Shown here piece by piece: positions 46,278-60,152 of a stretch of DNA of 64,000 bases. Source of the stretch: Mytilus edulis (Eukaryota > Mollusca > Bivalvia > Mytilida > Mytilidae); the NCBI RefSeq assembly GCF_963676685.1, contig NC_092346.1, positions 79,809,821 to 79,873,820 on the forward strand. Reading direction: 5' to 3'. Below the pieces are notes generated by a model. It was not told the DNA's origin. It did no database searches and saw only the letters and a program-made list of their open reading frames with translations. The stretch's first letter is position 1. Every line of letters begins with the position of its first letter. Position numbers and translations under genes: made by a program.

Positions 46278-48364
46278 ATTTTATTTATTGACCTACATAA
46301 AGTATGAGTTTTATTGTTTCAAATTGAGTCTATATAGTGATGAGCAGCATATATTTACATTATTAAAACCAAGTTTACATACATTTGTAGACCAAGATTC
46401 AGAAACAATACAGTTATCTCTTCATTATGTGGTGACACAATCCACAAAAAAATTGCTACCTCTATTCTAATGCCAAATAAGAAATCAGTCTGTTTTAGTC
46501 ATAACACAGGTTTCAAAATTTCATTGAACCAAAATTCTGTAAAACCGGTGTTATATTTCTTCAAAATGGGCAATGAACTAGGTGCCTTCATTCGTATGCT
46601 TCTGGTCTCGCATGTTAACACCTGGCTTTTTCTGGCTTGTTGTGTGCCTCAGAATGTAGCATAATGTACTAAAAGAAGTTTTAAGGTGCTAAATACCAAC
46701 TACTTTTTGTAACTAAAACTAATAAATAATGGTAAATCACTAGACTTAATAATTTTAGTCACTTCAACCAGTCTCAACAATGATTATATTACATGATACA
46801 AAATTTATCTCCAAGAATGCTTGTTTTAGCAAGCAACAAAGTAAAGTTTTGACCTAACACTTGCACATTAGTAAACAATTGAATACAATTTTCTATTTGA
46901 TTGCCTATCACCAGAGGATGCTTGTTATCTGTAAAGGAGGTTTCACACACAATTCCTGGCAGGTTTAGTTTAAATGTAGACAGAAGGACCTACAACAGTT
47001 TAAATACTGCTCTCTTTGACTTGATTACCAGATCATGTTTATTATTATAACACTTAATTTTATCAATTGTAAACTGAAAATTATCTACATGTACCCTAAA
47101 AATATTGACCAATGAGACATGTAAATTAGGTCAAGATCAGATGATTCCTACCAGATGGACTTGTTCTTCTTACAACCTTTCCATACACCAAATATAGTTG
47201 ACCTTTTTCTTGTCAGGTTCTAGAAATAGACCCAATCATGAAAACTTAACATTGACCAATATAAACAAAGTGAAGTTTTAGAACCCTGATAGACAGAACA
47301 TGTACACATTACTACCATTCTATGTACCAAAATAGGTGTCATATGTGAAACAGACAAAAAATAAAAGATGAATGCTCATCCTCTAGTCAAGCATGTAGTC
47401 GTATTGGACTACATATTACATCTACATATAACAGCCTTTACAGTTATCTCTTGGAGCAACAGGGGAATAATTATAATTAAGACTGGTTTGTTACCTGTGA
47501 CACACAATTTCCGGATTGTCATCATTTCTCACCACAAGTTGGATTTACATCTGTCTGAGTATAGATGCGAAAAGTATTAATCATACCCCACGGAACAAAG
47601 TTCGTAGGGTATAATGTTCTTGGTCAGTCAGTCTTGTTCTTGTCAATGCAACTGTTCTGAAACCACACAACCTGGTAAATAATAAGGACATGCAATGTCG
47701 ATTTGCATACAAACAGGAAATTATGGGTTTTTTTCCCCCCAGGATTTATGCCAGCCACTTTGAACTTAGCATTTTGGCTTAAATATACTACTGCAACAGT
47801 TTTTTATCCCAACTCCTCTGGAACCTCATTACAGAATTGTATGATTTTTGTAGATAAGGTCATACTATTTACATGTTGTGTAGATTTGCATATTGACATG
47901 CAATTATGAATTAGAGTTATGATCCTATGAACTTTGAATTTCAGCTTAAATATTCTTCGTCATCACAACTCCTCAATCTACACAAAAATATTTCACGAAA
48001 CTTAGTAGATAATAAGGACATAATATAGGAAATTTGGCTATATAAGAACTTTCTAGTTTTATCATGTTTGTTGGATTGCTGTGTCACTAACATATACCCT
48101 TCATCATCTTTCTCTATTTGTTGGGATGATTTTATAGAAATTTAATAAATTCCATAGTCCGTTGACAATTTGTAAATTCAAGGTTCATTTGCATTTTCAA
48201 AATACACAAAATTCAGTATTCAACAAATAATAATGAATCCAAAAAACTCAACTTAAAATACTGATGACACAGAGATATGTTTTGCCTGTATTTAAATTTG
48301 ATAGTACAATGAGAAATTGAAATGGCAATCATTTTTCCTGTTAACTATGCAAAACATTCATAGA

Positions 48365-48800
48365 AAGTTTATACTTAGGGGCAGGATCAAAAACTCAGTG
48401 GAAATGAGATATGCTAATGCAACTGCATACTAAATGCAATTGACTGATCAGAAGTGGTTTCCTTTAAACTTACCTCAACACAAATTTTAACAAGAAAATC
48501 CCACATCATATTTATTTTGCAAGAGTTTCTGGGTCTATGAACCATGACTGAGGGATGTGTGGCCATATAATCTCTATGAAAATGAGACTTGCAAATGCCA
48601 ATACCACTGCATACAAAGCATCATTTACCTACCATTAGGAATCATCTTAAACTGAACTAATCACAAGTAGACTAAGCAAAAGTTTCACACAATGAACCAG
48701 GGCTAAATATTCTCCATGGAAATTATGAGTGCTAATGTGAATACAACTGCATACCAAATATCACTGACCTACCACTAGTTGTTCCCCTTAAAGGACCTAA
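48365..48800 (+). repeat. Diverged tandem repeat, about 170-bp period
   Basis: Three units share (G)AAA(T/A)GAG..GCTAATG..AC(T/A)GCATAC(T/C)AAA and CAC(A)AATT/GTTTC blocks with much divergence. A second copy of this stretch is at +6000. Confidence 0.4.
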
Positions 48801-48921
48801 TCACAAACTAATACATAACTCACATGGTCACTGCCACTTATATCACCACACCTTATGTCTCCCCTCCTAAATGTAGGTGAGATGAGACAAAAACATAAAA
48901 GCCAGTAAACTTCAAAGTTAA

Positions 48922-49195
48922 GGTGGTACCCAACACTTAAGCTAAAATTAATTTGTGTCGTTTAATTTTCTTAAAATTTTGACAAAGTATTTACTTTGAC
49001 CCTTTTACAAAAATATAAAAAAAATTAAAAAATTTGAACCAACCGTTTTATCAGAAAAATTACACTGGTTATATAGCAGTTTGACAAACACTTATTTTGA
49101 TCATTGAGAAGCTTAATATTCCCTTAACAACACAACGTAATTAAAACGTTTAGCTGATTTTACAGAGTTATCTCCCTGTAGTGTTAGGTACCACC
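48922..49195. mobile_element. 274-bp TTAA MITE
   Basis: The ends GGTGGTACC(C/T)AACACT are inverted and TTAA flanks both sides (48918-48921, 49196-49199). This fits piggyBac/Kolobok-type targets and a repeat common in mussel DNA. An identical copy is at 54922-55195. Confidence 0.8.
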
Positions 49196-49464
49196 TTAAG
49201 GTAAAAAGACATTCATTTAGTCTTTTCATGGTTCATCTAAATATACACTATACAGCAATAAAGAACTTGATGAAGATATATGTGATACAGTCAATGAAAG
49301 TACTGGCTTTCTTTGAGATGAACTAAAATAAATATTCACAAAACATATTTTCTACAAGAAATAAATTGCAGGATTCATACAAAATGGGGCAAATGTAACA
49401 CTGATTGCTTAGGAGGAGATTCACACGACAAAGTTTGAAGATTAGAGAACAAGGGTTTGTAATA

Positions 49465-49632
49465 AAATTGAGAATGGAAATGGGGAATGTGTCAAAGAGA
49501 CAACAACCCGACCATATAACAGACAAAAGCAGAAGGTCACCAATAGGTCTTCAATGCACGAGAATTTCTCGCACCTGGAGGCGTCCTTCAGCTGGCCCCT
49601 AATAAATATATATACTAGTTCAGTGATAATAT
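49465..49632 (+). repeat. Dispersed mussel repeat, GGGGAATGTGTCAAAGAGAC family
   Basis: It contains ACAACAACCCGACCATA, GGTCTTCAATGCACG, GGAGGCGTCCTTCAGCTGGC and TATACTAGTTCAGTGATAAT blocks, recognised from Mytilus. Both-strand ORFs here are not genes. Confidence 0.6.
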
Positions 49633-50020
49633 ATATAAAAAAGAAGATGTGGTATGATTGCCAATGAGACAACTATCCACAAAAGACAAAAATGACACAG
49701 ACATTAAAGGGGCACTAGCTGTCAAATTCATTGTTACCGATTTGACTCAAATTCTCATATTTGATTTATAACAATGTAAAAAACATTTATCCACACTATC
49801 AAAAGTCTAAAATAAACAGTTTACAGAGCATGGGGTAGATAATATATAGGTTCGTTTCGTGTGTATTTTAGTCCAGACGCCATCTAATTAACTATGGATT
49901 TGACCTCAGATGCCCATATAAGGGATGTAAACATAAATAAAGATATGAATAGATTAAACCAACACTTGCAATTGGATTTTATAGGTGTGTTTGATTTTAT
50001 TTTATAGATTAAAAATAGAT

Positions 50021-50072
50021 TCAATTACAAACGAAAGTGAACCAACGCCTGGTGAGTCTGTAGTACGGTAGA
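50021..50072 (+). repeat. 52-bp direct repeat, left copy
   Basis: Identical to 51092-51143 and begins TCAATTACAAACGAAAGTGA. The two copies bracket the insert at 50073-51091. Confidence 0.9.
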
Positions 50073-51091
50073 GTCCATAAAGTGGATACCCGAGGGTATG
50101 CAGGGTCGTTATGATAAAAACATAAAATGTAGAGAGTCTTATAACAACAACACTTTAGGGACTGCTGCAGAAAATTTATTGATCGACATGTTTCGGTGCC
50201 TAGGGCACCGTCATCAGGATAAAATCAATACATAAAATCATGTTGAAGTAAAAAATCGGGTTGTTAAAATTTAAACGTCACAATGTTACAATGGTAAGTA
50301 ACGTTATTAATAGCAACGTACTGAAAGTGAAAGTGAAAGTTCATTGGAAGTATGTAAATAAACTATAAAAAGAAATTAAAAAATAAAATGTTTTTGTTGT
50401 GAAAATGTTTGTTAAAATTATTCTGCCAACATGTGTTTGTCCTCTTGCATCGTGGAAAGAATACTACAATAAGTTGTCAGGCTGTGTATATACTGTATAG
50501 GTTGTGTGGTCTGAATGTTCTGTTAACTTTCTTCCCCAAAATAGACGACATTTTATCAGCAATTCCGTACCATTTCGACTGGCTTCCCTTGGCCAGAGGT
50601 ACTGCTTCCAATCGCGTCAGGAATGCTGTAAAATGTTTTGGTCGCCGAAAGTAAAGGACAAAGTATAAATATCACTAGTCTATGTTGAATTTTAACTATG
50701 TGTTCGTTCATCAAACTATCGGGTATGGCCAGTAATCTGTAAAAGTTGTTGTATCTCGAGGGTTGTATGTTTGATTAACATATTTTCGGGAGCATCAGAT
50801 TGAATTTGAAGAATACGAAATCGGGTGCATTTAATTTCAAATGAATTCTGTTAGAGAGAAATAATTTCCTATCACTGTTCTTTTCCTCCTTAAGGCTCGT
50901 TTTGGGTTAAGATGGTCCGTAATTATCGATTTCTTTTCTTGTGGTTGATGGCAGCATTCTCGGAAGGTTCCTGTGGGTGCCTCAATAAAATATAACTTTG
51001 TTTACTCTGTGCGAATGGCTAGTATGATTAGCGCTGTTTGCAACGGCGGTTCCTTAAAAGGAATGCAGGGGTTCACGATAAAAAAATAAAA
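50073..51091 (-). mobile_element. Penelope-like or other retroelement fragment between 52-bp direct repeats
   Basis: 1019 bp. It carries a hammerhead-like core on the minus strand. Minus-strand frames contain short protein-like pieces (KMSSILGKKVNRTFRPHNLY near 50490-50560) that I cannot assign. Penelope-like elements carry hammerheads in their terminal repeats, and an about 50-bp direct repeat could be a long target duplication, but the class is an inference. Confidence 0.45.
50190..50218 (-). ncRNA. Hammerhead-like ribozyme core
   Basis: Minus strand: CTGATGA, one extra C, helix II GGTGCC/GGCACC with a CTA loop, then GAAAC. Helices I and III and the cleavage site are not clear, so it may be a decayed or divergent motif. 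An identical copy is at 56190-56218. Confidence 0.5.
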
Positions 51092-51143
51092 TCAATTACA
51101 AACGAAAGTGAACCAACGCCTGGTGAGTCTGTAGTACGGTAGA
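51092..51143 (+). repeat. 52-bp direct repeat, right copy
   Basis: Identical to 50021-50072. It is preceded by an A-rich stretch (GATAAAAAAATAAAA). Confidence 0.9.
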
Positions 51144-54100
51144 AAAAATAGATGTTTCTCATTGTTTTTAACTGTATAAGAATGATTTTATGTGCATCAA
51201 ATTAGTAATCAAATGATTTACCGTAGTTTCACTTTCATTGTTGACATTCTTTTTCTTTAAATAACCAGTACACGTACAATGCATGCGTTGTCAATCTCTA
51301 GCTAGGGGTTAAATTGAAGTTCACATGAATACGGATTTAAAGAGGTCAACTCATTCACTTGCAAGTGAAGAACTAATTATCAATGTTTCTTAGCGTAATT
51401 TGACAAAATTGAATCTTTTTGGCTGCAAAAAGCGAATTGTTATTTCACTATTTCACTTTCATTATTGATTGAACAGAAAAAAAATCAAACTTTAGATTTT
51501 TTATATATCTCGTAGCTAGTGCCCCTTTAACTATAGGTCACCGTACGGCCTTCAACAATGAGCAAAGCCCATACTGCATAGTCAGCTATAAAAGGCCCCG
51601 ATAAGACAATGTAAAACAATTTAAACGAGAAAAGTAACGGCCTTATTTATGTAAAAAAAATTAACGAAAAACAAATATGTAATACATAAACAAACGACAA
51701 CCACTGAATATACAGGCTCCTGACTTTGGACAGGCACATACATAAATAATGTGGCGGGGTGAAGGCTATATACAATGGCTAAAAACAAAAAAAGGAAAAG
51801 TTTTGTCATACTTTTATTATAATAATAAGAGCCAACATTCATTTTTTTCTCTGCATAGAATACTGAAAAAGCATCTATCTAACTCTTCCAAATATGGAAA
51901 ACAAAATTTATAACAAAAAAATATGGAGATCAATAAAATTAAAATAAAGGTATTTTTATATAACTCTGTATCATAAAAAAATATGATAAACAGATTTCAT
52001 ATAAAATGGAATGATTTTATAAAAATCATTTTTGAATTTAATGTTAGATTTAAATATATAAAAATAAACATTTTTAGTTATTTATGATGCCTTTACTGTG
52101 CCACTTAAAGAATACATAACTTTAATAAAGAGAATTGCACTTTTGAAAAAAAAATCCATTGAACTTTACCTAAAACTCATACTTTTCTTTTTTCTTTATA
52201 ATTTTTTTAATACACTTAAAAACAACAATAAAACAAATTGACAACTTTATCCTTCATTTTGCTTATTAGTAACATAAATTTTATTTATTGACCTACATAA
52301 AGTATGAGTTTTATTGTTTCAAATTGAGTCTATATAGTGATGAGCAGCATATATTTACATTATTAAAACCAAGTTTACATACATTTGTAGACCAAGATTC
52401 AGAAACAATACAGTTATCTCTTCATTATGTGGTGACACAATCCACAAAAAAATTGCTACCTCTATTCTAATGCCAAATAAGAAATCAGTCTGTTTTAGTC
52501 ATAACACAGGTTTCAAAATTTCATTGAACCAAAATTCTGTAAAACCGGTGTTATATTTCTTCAAAATGGGCAATGAACTAGGTGCCTTCATTCGTATGCT
52601 TCTGGTCTCGCATGTTAACACCTGGCTTTTTCTGGCTTGTTGTGTGCCTCAGAATGTAGCATAATGTACTAAAAGAAGTTTTAAGGTGCTAAATACCAAC
52701 TACTTTTTGTAACTAAAACTAATAAATAATGGTAAATCACTAGACTTAATAATTTTAGTCACTTCAACCAGTCTCAACAATGATTATATTACATGATACA
52801 AAATTTATCTCCAAGAATGCTTGTTTTAGCAAGCAACAAAGTAAAGTTTTGACCTAACACTTGCACATTAGTAAACAATTGAATACAATTTTCTATTTGA
52901 TTGCCTATCACCAGAGGATGCTTGTTATCTGTAAAGGAGGTTTCACACACAATTCCTGGCAGGTTTAGTTTAAATGTAGACAGAAGGACCTACAACAGTT
53001 TAAATACTGCTCTCTTTGACTTGATTACCAGATCATGTTTATTATTATAACACTTAATTTTATCAATTGTAAACTGAAAATTATCTACATGTACCCTAAA
53101 AATATTGACCAATGAGACATGTAAATTAGGTCAAGATCAGATGATTCCTACCAGATGGACTTGTTCTTCTTACAACCTTTCCATACACCAAATATAGTTG
53201 ACCTTTTTCTTGTCAGGTTCTAGAAATAGACCCAATCATGAAAACTTAACATTGACCAATATAAACAAAGTGAAGTTTTAGAACCCTGATAGACAGAACA
53301 TGTACACATTACTACCATTCTATGTACCAAAATAGGTGTCATATGTGAAACAGACAAAAAATAAAAGATGAATGCTCATCCTCTAGTCAAGCATGTAGTC
53401 GTATTGGACTACATATTACATCTACATATAACAGCCTTTACAGTTATCTCTTGGAGCAACAGGGGAATAATTATAATTAAGACTGGTTTGTTACCTGTGA
53501 CACACAATTTCCGGATTGTCATCATTTCTCACCACAAGTTGGATTTACATCTGTCTGAGTATAGATGCGAAAAGTATTAATCATACCCCACGGAACAAAG
53601 TTCGTAGGGTATAATGTTCTTGGTCAGTCAGTCTTGTTCTTGTCAATGCAACTGTTCTGAAACCACACAACCTGGTAAATAATAAGGACATGCAATGTCG
53701 ATTTGCATACAAACAGGAAATTATGGGTTTTTTTCCCCCCAGGATTTATGCCAGCCACTTTGAACTTAGCATTTTGGCTTAAATATACTACTGCAACAGT
53801 TTTTTATCCCAACTCCTCTGGAACCTCATTACAGAATTGTATGATTTTTGTAGATAAGGTCATACTATTTACATGTTGTGTAGATTTGCATATTGACATG
53901 CAATTATGAATTAGAGTTATGATCCTTTGAACTTTGAATTTCAGCTTAAATATTCTTCGTCATCACAACTCCTCAATCTACACAAAAATATTTCACGAAA
54001 CTTAGTAGATAATAAGGACATAATATAGGAAATTTGGCTATATAAGAACTTTCTAGTTTTATCATGTTTGTTGGATTGCTGTGTCACTAACATATACCCT

Positions 54101-54921
54101 TCATCATCTTTCTCTATTTGTTGGGATGATTTTATAGAAATTTAATAAATTCCATAGTCCGTTGACAATTTGTAAATTCAAGGTTCATTTGCATTTTCAA
54201 AATACACAAAATTCAGTATTCAACAAATAATAATGAATCCAAAAAACTCAACTTAAAATACTGATGACACAGAGATATGTTTTGCCTGTATTTAAATTTG
54301 ATAGTACAATGAGAAATTGAAATGGCAATCATTTTTCCTGTTAACTATGCAAAACATTCATAGAAAGTTTATACTTAGGGGCAGGATCAAAAACTCAGTG
54401 GAAATGAGATATGCTAATGCAACTGCATACTAAATGCAATTGACTGATCAGAAGTGGTTTCCTTTAAACTTACCTCAACACAAATTTTAACAAGAAAATC
54501 CCACATCATATTTATTTTGCAAGAGTTTCTGGGTCTATGAACCATGACTGAGGGATGTGTGGCCATATAATCTCTATGAAAATGAGACTTGCAAATGCCA
54601 ATACCACTGCATACAAAGCATCATTTACCTACCATTAGGAATCATCTTAAACTGAACTAATCACAAGTAGACTAAGCAAAAGTTTCACACAATGAACCAG
54701 GGCTAAATATTCTCCATGGAAATTATGAGTGCTAATGTGAATACAACTGCATACCAAATATCACTGACCTACCACTAGTTGTTCCCCTTAAAGGACCTAA
54801 TCACAAACTAATACATAACTCACATGGTCACTGCCACTTATATCACCACACCTTATGTCTCCCCTCCTAAATGTAGGTGAGATGAGACAAAAACATAAAA
54901 GCCAGTAAACTTCAAAGTTAA

Positions 54922-55195
54922 GGTGGTACCCAACACTTAAGCTAAAATTAATTTGTGTCGTTTAATTTTCTTAAAATTTTGACAAAGTATTTACTTTGAC
55001 CCTTTTACAAAAATATAAAAAAAATTAAAAAATTTGAACCAACCGTTTTATCAGAAAAATTACACTGGTTATATAGCAGTTTGACAAACACTTATTTTGA
55101 TCATTGAGAAGCTTAATATTCCCTTAACAACACAACGTAATTAAAACGTTTAGCTGATTTTACAGAGTTATCTCCCTGTAGTGTTAGGTACCACC
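54922..55195. mobile_element. 274-bp TTAA MITE, second copy
   Basis: Duplicate of 48922-49195 carried by the 6-kb tandem copy. Confidence 0.8.
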
Positions 55196-55707
55196 TTAAG
55201 GTAAAAAGACATTCATTTAGTCTTTTCATGGTTCATCTAAATATACACTATACAGCAATAAAGAACTTGATGAAGATATATGTGATACAGTCAATGAAAG
55301 TACTGGCTTTCTTTGAGATGAACTAAAATAAATATTCACAAAACATATTTTCTACAAGAAATAAATTGCAGGATTCATACAAAATGGGGCAAATGTAACA
55401 CTGATTGCTTAGGAGGAGATTCACACGACAAAGTTTGAAGATTAGAGAACAAGGGTTTGTAATAAAATTGAGAATGGAAATGGGGAATGTGTCAAAGAGA
55501 CAACAACCCGACCATATAACAGACAAAAGCAGAAGGTCACCAATAGGTCTTCAATGCACGAGAATTTCTCGCACCTGGAGGCGTCCTTCAGCTGGCCCCT
55601 AATAAATATATATACTAGTTCAGTGATAATATATATAAAAAAGAAGATGTGGTATGATTGCCAATGAGACAACTATCCACAAAAGACAAAAATGACACAG
55701 ACATTAA

Positions 55708-57526
55708 AGGGGCACTAGCTGTCAAATTCATTGTTACCGATTTGACTCAAATTCTCATATTTGATTTATAACAATGTAAAAAACATTTATCCACACTATC
55801 AAAAGTCTAAAATAAACAGTTTACAGAGCATGGGGTAGATAATATATAGGTTCGTTTCGTGTGTATTTTAGTCCAGACGCCATCTAATTAACTATGGATT
55901 TGACCTCAGATGCCCATATAAGGGATGTAAACATAAATAAAGATATGAATAGATTAAACCAACACTTGCAATTGGATTTTATAGGTGTGTTTGATTTTAT
56001 TTTATAGATTAAAAATAGATTCAATTACAAACGAAAGTGAACCAACGCCTGGTGAGTCTGTAGTACGGTAGAGTCCATAAAGTGGATACCCGAGGGTATG
56101 CAGGGTCGTTATGATAAAAACATAAAATGTAGAGAGTCTTATAACAACAACACTTTAGGGACTGCTGCAGAAAATTTATTGATCGACATGTTTCGGTGCC
56201 TAGGGCACCGTCATCAGGATAAAATCAATACATAAAATCATGTTGAAGTAAAAAATCGGGTTGTTAAAATTTAAACGTCACAATGTTACAATGGTAAGTA
56301 ACGTTATTAATAGCAACGTACTGAAAGTGAAAGTGAAAGTTCATTGGAAGTATGTAAATAAACTATAAAAAGAAATTAAAAAATAAAATGTTTTTGTTGT
56401 GAAAATGTTTGTTAAAATTATTCTGCCAACATGTGTTTGTCCTCTTGCATCGTGGAAAGAATACTACAATAAGTTGTCAGGCTGTGTATATACTGTATAG
56501 GTTGTGTGGTCTGAATGTTCTGTTAACTTTCTTCCCCAAAATAGACGACATTTTATCAGCAATTCCGTACCATTTCGACTGGCTTCCCTTGGCCAGAGGT
56601 ACTGCTTCCAATCGCGTCAGGAATGCTGTAAAATGTTTTGGTCGCCGAAAGTAAAGGACAAAGTATAAATATCACTAGTCTATGTTGAATTTTAACTATG
56701 TGTTCGTTCATCAAACTATCGGGTATGGCCAGTAATCTGTAAAAGTTGTTGTATCTCGAGGGTTGTATGTTTGATTAACATATTTTCGGGAGCATCAGAT
56801 TGAATTTGAAGAATACGAAATCGGGTGCATTTAATTTCAAATGAATTCTGTTAGAGAGAAATAATTTCCTATCACTGTTCTTTTCCTCCTTAAGGCTCGT
56901 TTTGGGTTAAGATGGTCCGTAATTATCGATTTCTTTTCTTGTGGTTGATGGCAGCATTCTCGGAAGGTTCCTGTGGGTGCCTCAATAAAATATAACTTTG
57001 TTTACTCTGTGCGAATGGCTAGTATGATTAGCGCTGTTTGCAACGGCGGTTCCTTAAAAGGAATGCAGGGGTTCACGATAAAAAAATAAAATCAATTACA
57101 AACGAAAGTGAACCAACGCCTGGTGAGTCTGTAGTACGGTAGAAAAAATAGATGTTTCTCATTGTTTTTAACTGTATAAGAATGATTTTATGTGCATCAA
57201 ATTAGTAATCAAATGATTTACCGTAGTTTCACTTTCATTGTTGACATTCTTTTTCTTTAAATAACCAGTACACGTACAATGCATGCGTTGTCAATCTCTA
57301 GCTAGGGGTTAAATTGAAGTTCACATGAATACGGATTTAAAGAGGTCAACTCATTCACTTGCAAGTGAAGAACTAATTATCAATGTTTCTTAGCGTAATT
57401 TGACAAAATTGAATCTTTTTGGCTGCAAAAAGCGAATTGTTATTTCACTATTTCACTTTCATTATTGATTGAACAGAAAAAAAATCAAACTTTAGATTTT
57501 TTATATATCTCGTAGCTAGTGCCCCT
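55708..57526. mobile_element. Kolobok-like element, second copy
   Basis: Duplicate of 49708-51526 carried by the 6-kb tandem copy, including the 52-bp repeats and the hammerhead-like core. Confidence 0.75.
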
Positions 57527-58280
57527 TTAACTATAGGTCACCGTACGGCCTTCAACAATGAGCAAAGCCCATACTGCATAGTCAGCTATAAAAGGCCCCG
57601 ATAAGACAATGTAAAACAATTTAAACGAGAAAAGTAACGGCCTTATTTATGTAAAAAAAATTAACGAAAAACAAATATGTAATACATAAACAAACGACAA
57701 CCACTGAATATACAGGCTCCTGACTTTGGACAGGCACATACATAAATAATGTGGCGGGGTGAAGGCTATATACAATGGCTAAAAACAAAAAAAGGAAAAG
57801 TTTTGTCATACTTTTATTATAATAATAAGAGCCAACATTCATTTTTTTCTCTGCATAGAATACTGAAAAAGCATCTATCTAACTCTTCCAAATATGGAAA
57901 ACAAAATTTATAACAAAAAAATATGGAGATCAATAAAATTAAAATAAAGGTATTTTTATATAACTCTGTATCATAAAAAAATATGATAAACAGATTTCAT
58001 ATAAAATGGAATGATTTTATAAAAATCATTTTTGAATTTAATGTTAGATTTAAATATATAAAAATAAACATTTTTAGTTATTTATGATGCCTTTACTGTG
58101 CCACTTAAAGAATACATAACTTTAATAAAGAGAATTGCACTTTTGAAAAAAAAATCCATTGAACTTTACCTAAAACTCATACTTTTCTTTTTTCTTTATA
58201 ATTTTTTTAATACACTTAAAAACAACAATAAAACAAATTGACAACTTTATCCTTCATTTTGCTTATTAGTAACATAAATT

Positions 58281-60019
58281 AAAATTCTATCACATTTCAG
58301 AAAACAGATGGAAAAGAATGGTCTTTTACAAAAACAGACTAAGGCAAAAGAACCAAAAACTTTAATATTTAAATATTTGACTTATTTGCAATTGACAAGG
58401 AAGCTTCCAAGTTTTATCAAACTTTGATTATAAACTATTTGCTATTTAAGGTTGTTACCGAAACACCAGAAATATATAGGCATATCACAATGAATTTTTT
58501 GTTTTTATCTTTATGTATTATTGTACAAAACATTAAAAGCACATAAAAGTTCTACAGTTAATAAATAATCTTATAATAAACATATTTAAAGTAGTAAGAA
58601 ACAATTTGAAGTAAAATCTGCTCATGTTAAATAACCATCTTTTTCTTCTACCATCTAAATTTGCACCATTATTCTTTGTAACAAACAAACAAGATGTATA
58701 AATTGTTCGATTCTTTATAATTGAGTGTACCAGTTAATAAATTCATACAATAGTGAGTAAAATTCATATTTGTAAATAACACATATATTTACATACGCAA
58801 AATTACTTAAAATACTGAGTATATGAAATTTGGTCTTAGGATTTCACTTCAAACAAAATTCAACATACATAAAATATTCTTTGGTCATTAACATTGAGAT
58901 TCTACCATACATGAATTATATCTTCCTATCGTTCAGTTCTCTCGTTTACTATGTTCTTTAAAAGACCAACAGAGTTTGTTTGTATAATACATGTACTGAA
59001 TATCACTCTACTCTACTTTTTTATCACAAATACTTTGTAAAACAACCAAAAATAGGTCAATAAGAGGAATATTTACTTAAGAAATATAAATAACTGGAAA
59101 ATAAGTTCAACTTTTCTATATTACCGGAACCTAAAAACTTGAAGTTATTTACGGAAATCCTTTTACTTGATATTCCTATCTTACAACTTTCGTACAATTT
59201 TATGAATGAAAAAGATCAATTAACCAATTTGGACATATAATTCATATTTAACAACTTCATAGTTATCAAGTGGAATTATGAGTTATTATATAAACTTTAA
59301 ATGTATATATAGCTGATGATTCCATATTTTCCCCAAATGTTTCATCTTCGAAAATCTTTTTTTTGCACCGTATTTGTTCCTTTTTTCTTCTCTGGTGTTC
59401 ATTCTGATTTGCTGTATGTCAATTACCGGTAAAATTAATTTTTAATGTCATTAAAAATATCACAGACTTCAATGGATCTTCTTCAATTGTTCGTAGGTCA
59501 TAAAGAACTGATAAACATTAAGGAAATAAATCACAAGGTTAAAATGTCTTACATGTCCAGAACAACAATACTTCAAATACCCATAAAGTTAAAATGTTGA
59601 AGTCTATTCTACAATTCACATTTTATATAGTAGTTGCAGTTTTGAGTTCACCATGATTTATTATGGGCCATTTCAATAATCTCTCTCACAACATTTGTCA
59701 TCCGACACCTTTTTGACTCTTTGCAATTTTTTAACTGGTAATTCAGTTACCATGCACTGTGCCAAGCTAGAGGAAGATAACTTAATTCAAAATATGATTT
59801 AGAAATATTTTTTTAAATTAAATCGTAGCACATTTGTAAAGGTAACTTTTTTATTTAAAAGTGCAGTGCGTAAAACTTTATCTGCTGTATTACCCAATAC
59901 AATTTTGAAGCCAGACAATTAGGACCATTTGTTTCATGAGCGAATTTTTAGATTACCTTCCCTTAAAATACTACACTAAACATAATTTCCATAGTTTCAA
60001 CTATATGGGATTGAAGCAA
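58281..60019. other. AT-rich sequence downstream of the mitochondrial carrier gene
   Basis: It probably includes the 3' UTR of the minus-strand carrier gene. I searched for a further carrier exon encoding the end of the last helix and did not find one. Confidence 0.45.
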
Positions 60020-60115
60020 ATGGCTGATCCAGAGCTTTTTATAAGGGGGGACCACTCCAGTCATGCTTAAGTGATTCCCTATATAATCAATCATTTTTTC
60101 CCAACCTAGGGAAAC
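60020..60115 (+). repeat. GGATCC-family dispersed repeat, partial
   Basis: GATCCAGAGCTTTTTATAAG, a G run, CTCCAGTC and the CCTATATAA(T) core match 62845-62955. Confidence 0.6.
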
Positions 60116-60152
60116 TTTACTACAGTAATTGTTATTTATGCAAATGAATACT

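Larger units (their letters stand above)
49708..51526. mobile_element. Kolobok-like element, non-autonomous
   Basis: The ends AGGGGCACTAGCT and their complement are flanked by TTAA on both sides (49704-49707, 51527-51530). The empty site is seen in other copies of the host repeat (ACATTAACAACTATAGG). AGGG-type ends with TTAA fit Kolobok. There is no transposase, and a 1-kb retroelement-like insert lies inside. Confidence 0.75.
49641..51790 (+). repeat. Mussel dispersed element interrupted by a TTAA element
   Basis: 49641-49707 (AGAAGATGTGGTATGATTGC start) and 51531-51790 (CTATAGGTCACCGTACGGCC onward) are the two halves of one copy of the family seen at 34081-34620. Confidence 0.8.
46278..52277 (+). 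repeat. 6000-bp tandem duplication, copy 1
   Basis: Every feature recurs exactly 6000 bp downstream. The only base difference I noticed is A at 47927 versus T at 53927. The breakpoints share the 3-bp word ATT. No exon is included. Confidence 0.95.
52278..58280 (+). repeat. 6000-bp tandem duplication, copy 2
   Basis: Head-to-tail with copy 1 and near-identical. It repeats the MITE (54922-55195), the Kolobok-like element (55708-57526) and its insert (56073-57091). The final ATT (58278-58280) is the microhomology at the break. Confidence 0.95.

Noticed and set aside
49405..49672. Small ORFs on both strands, repeated at +6000
   Set aside because: They lie on a dispersed mussel repeat and are copied only because the 6-kb unit is duplicated.
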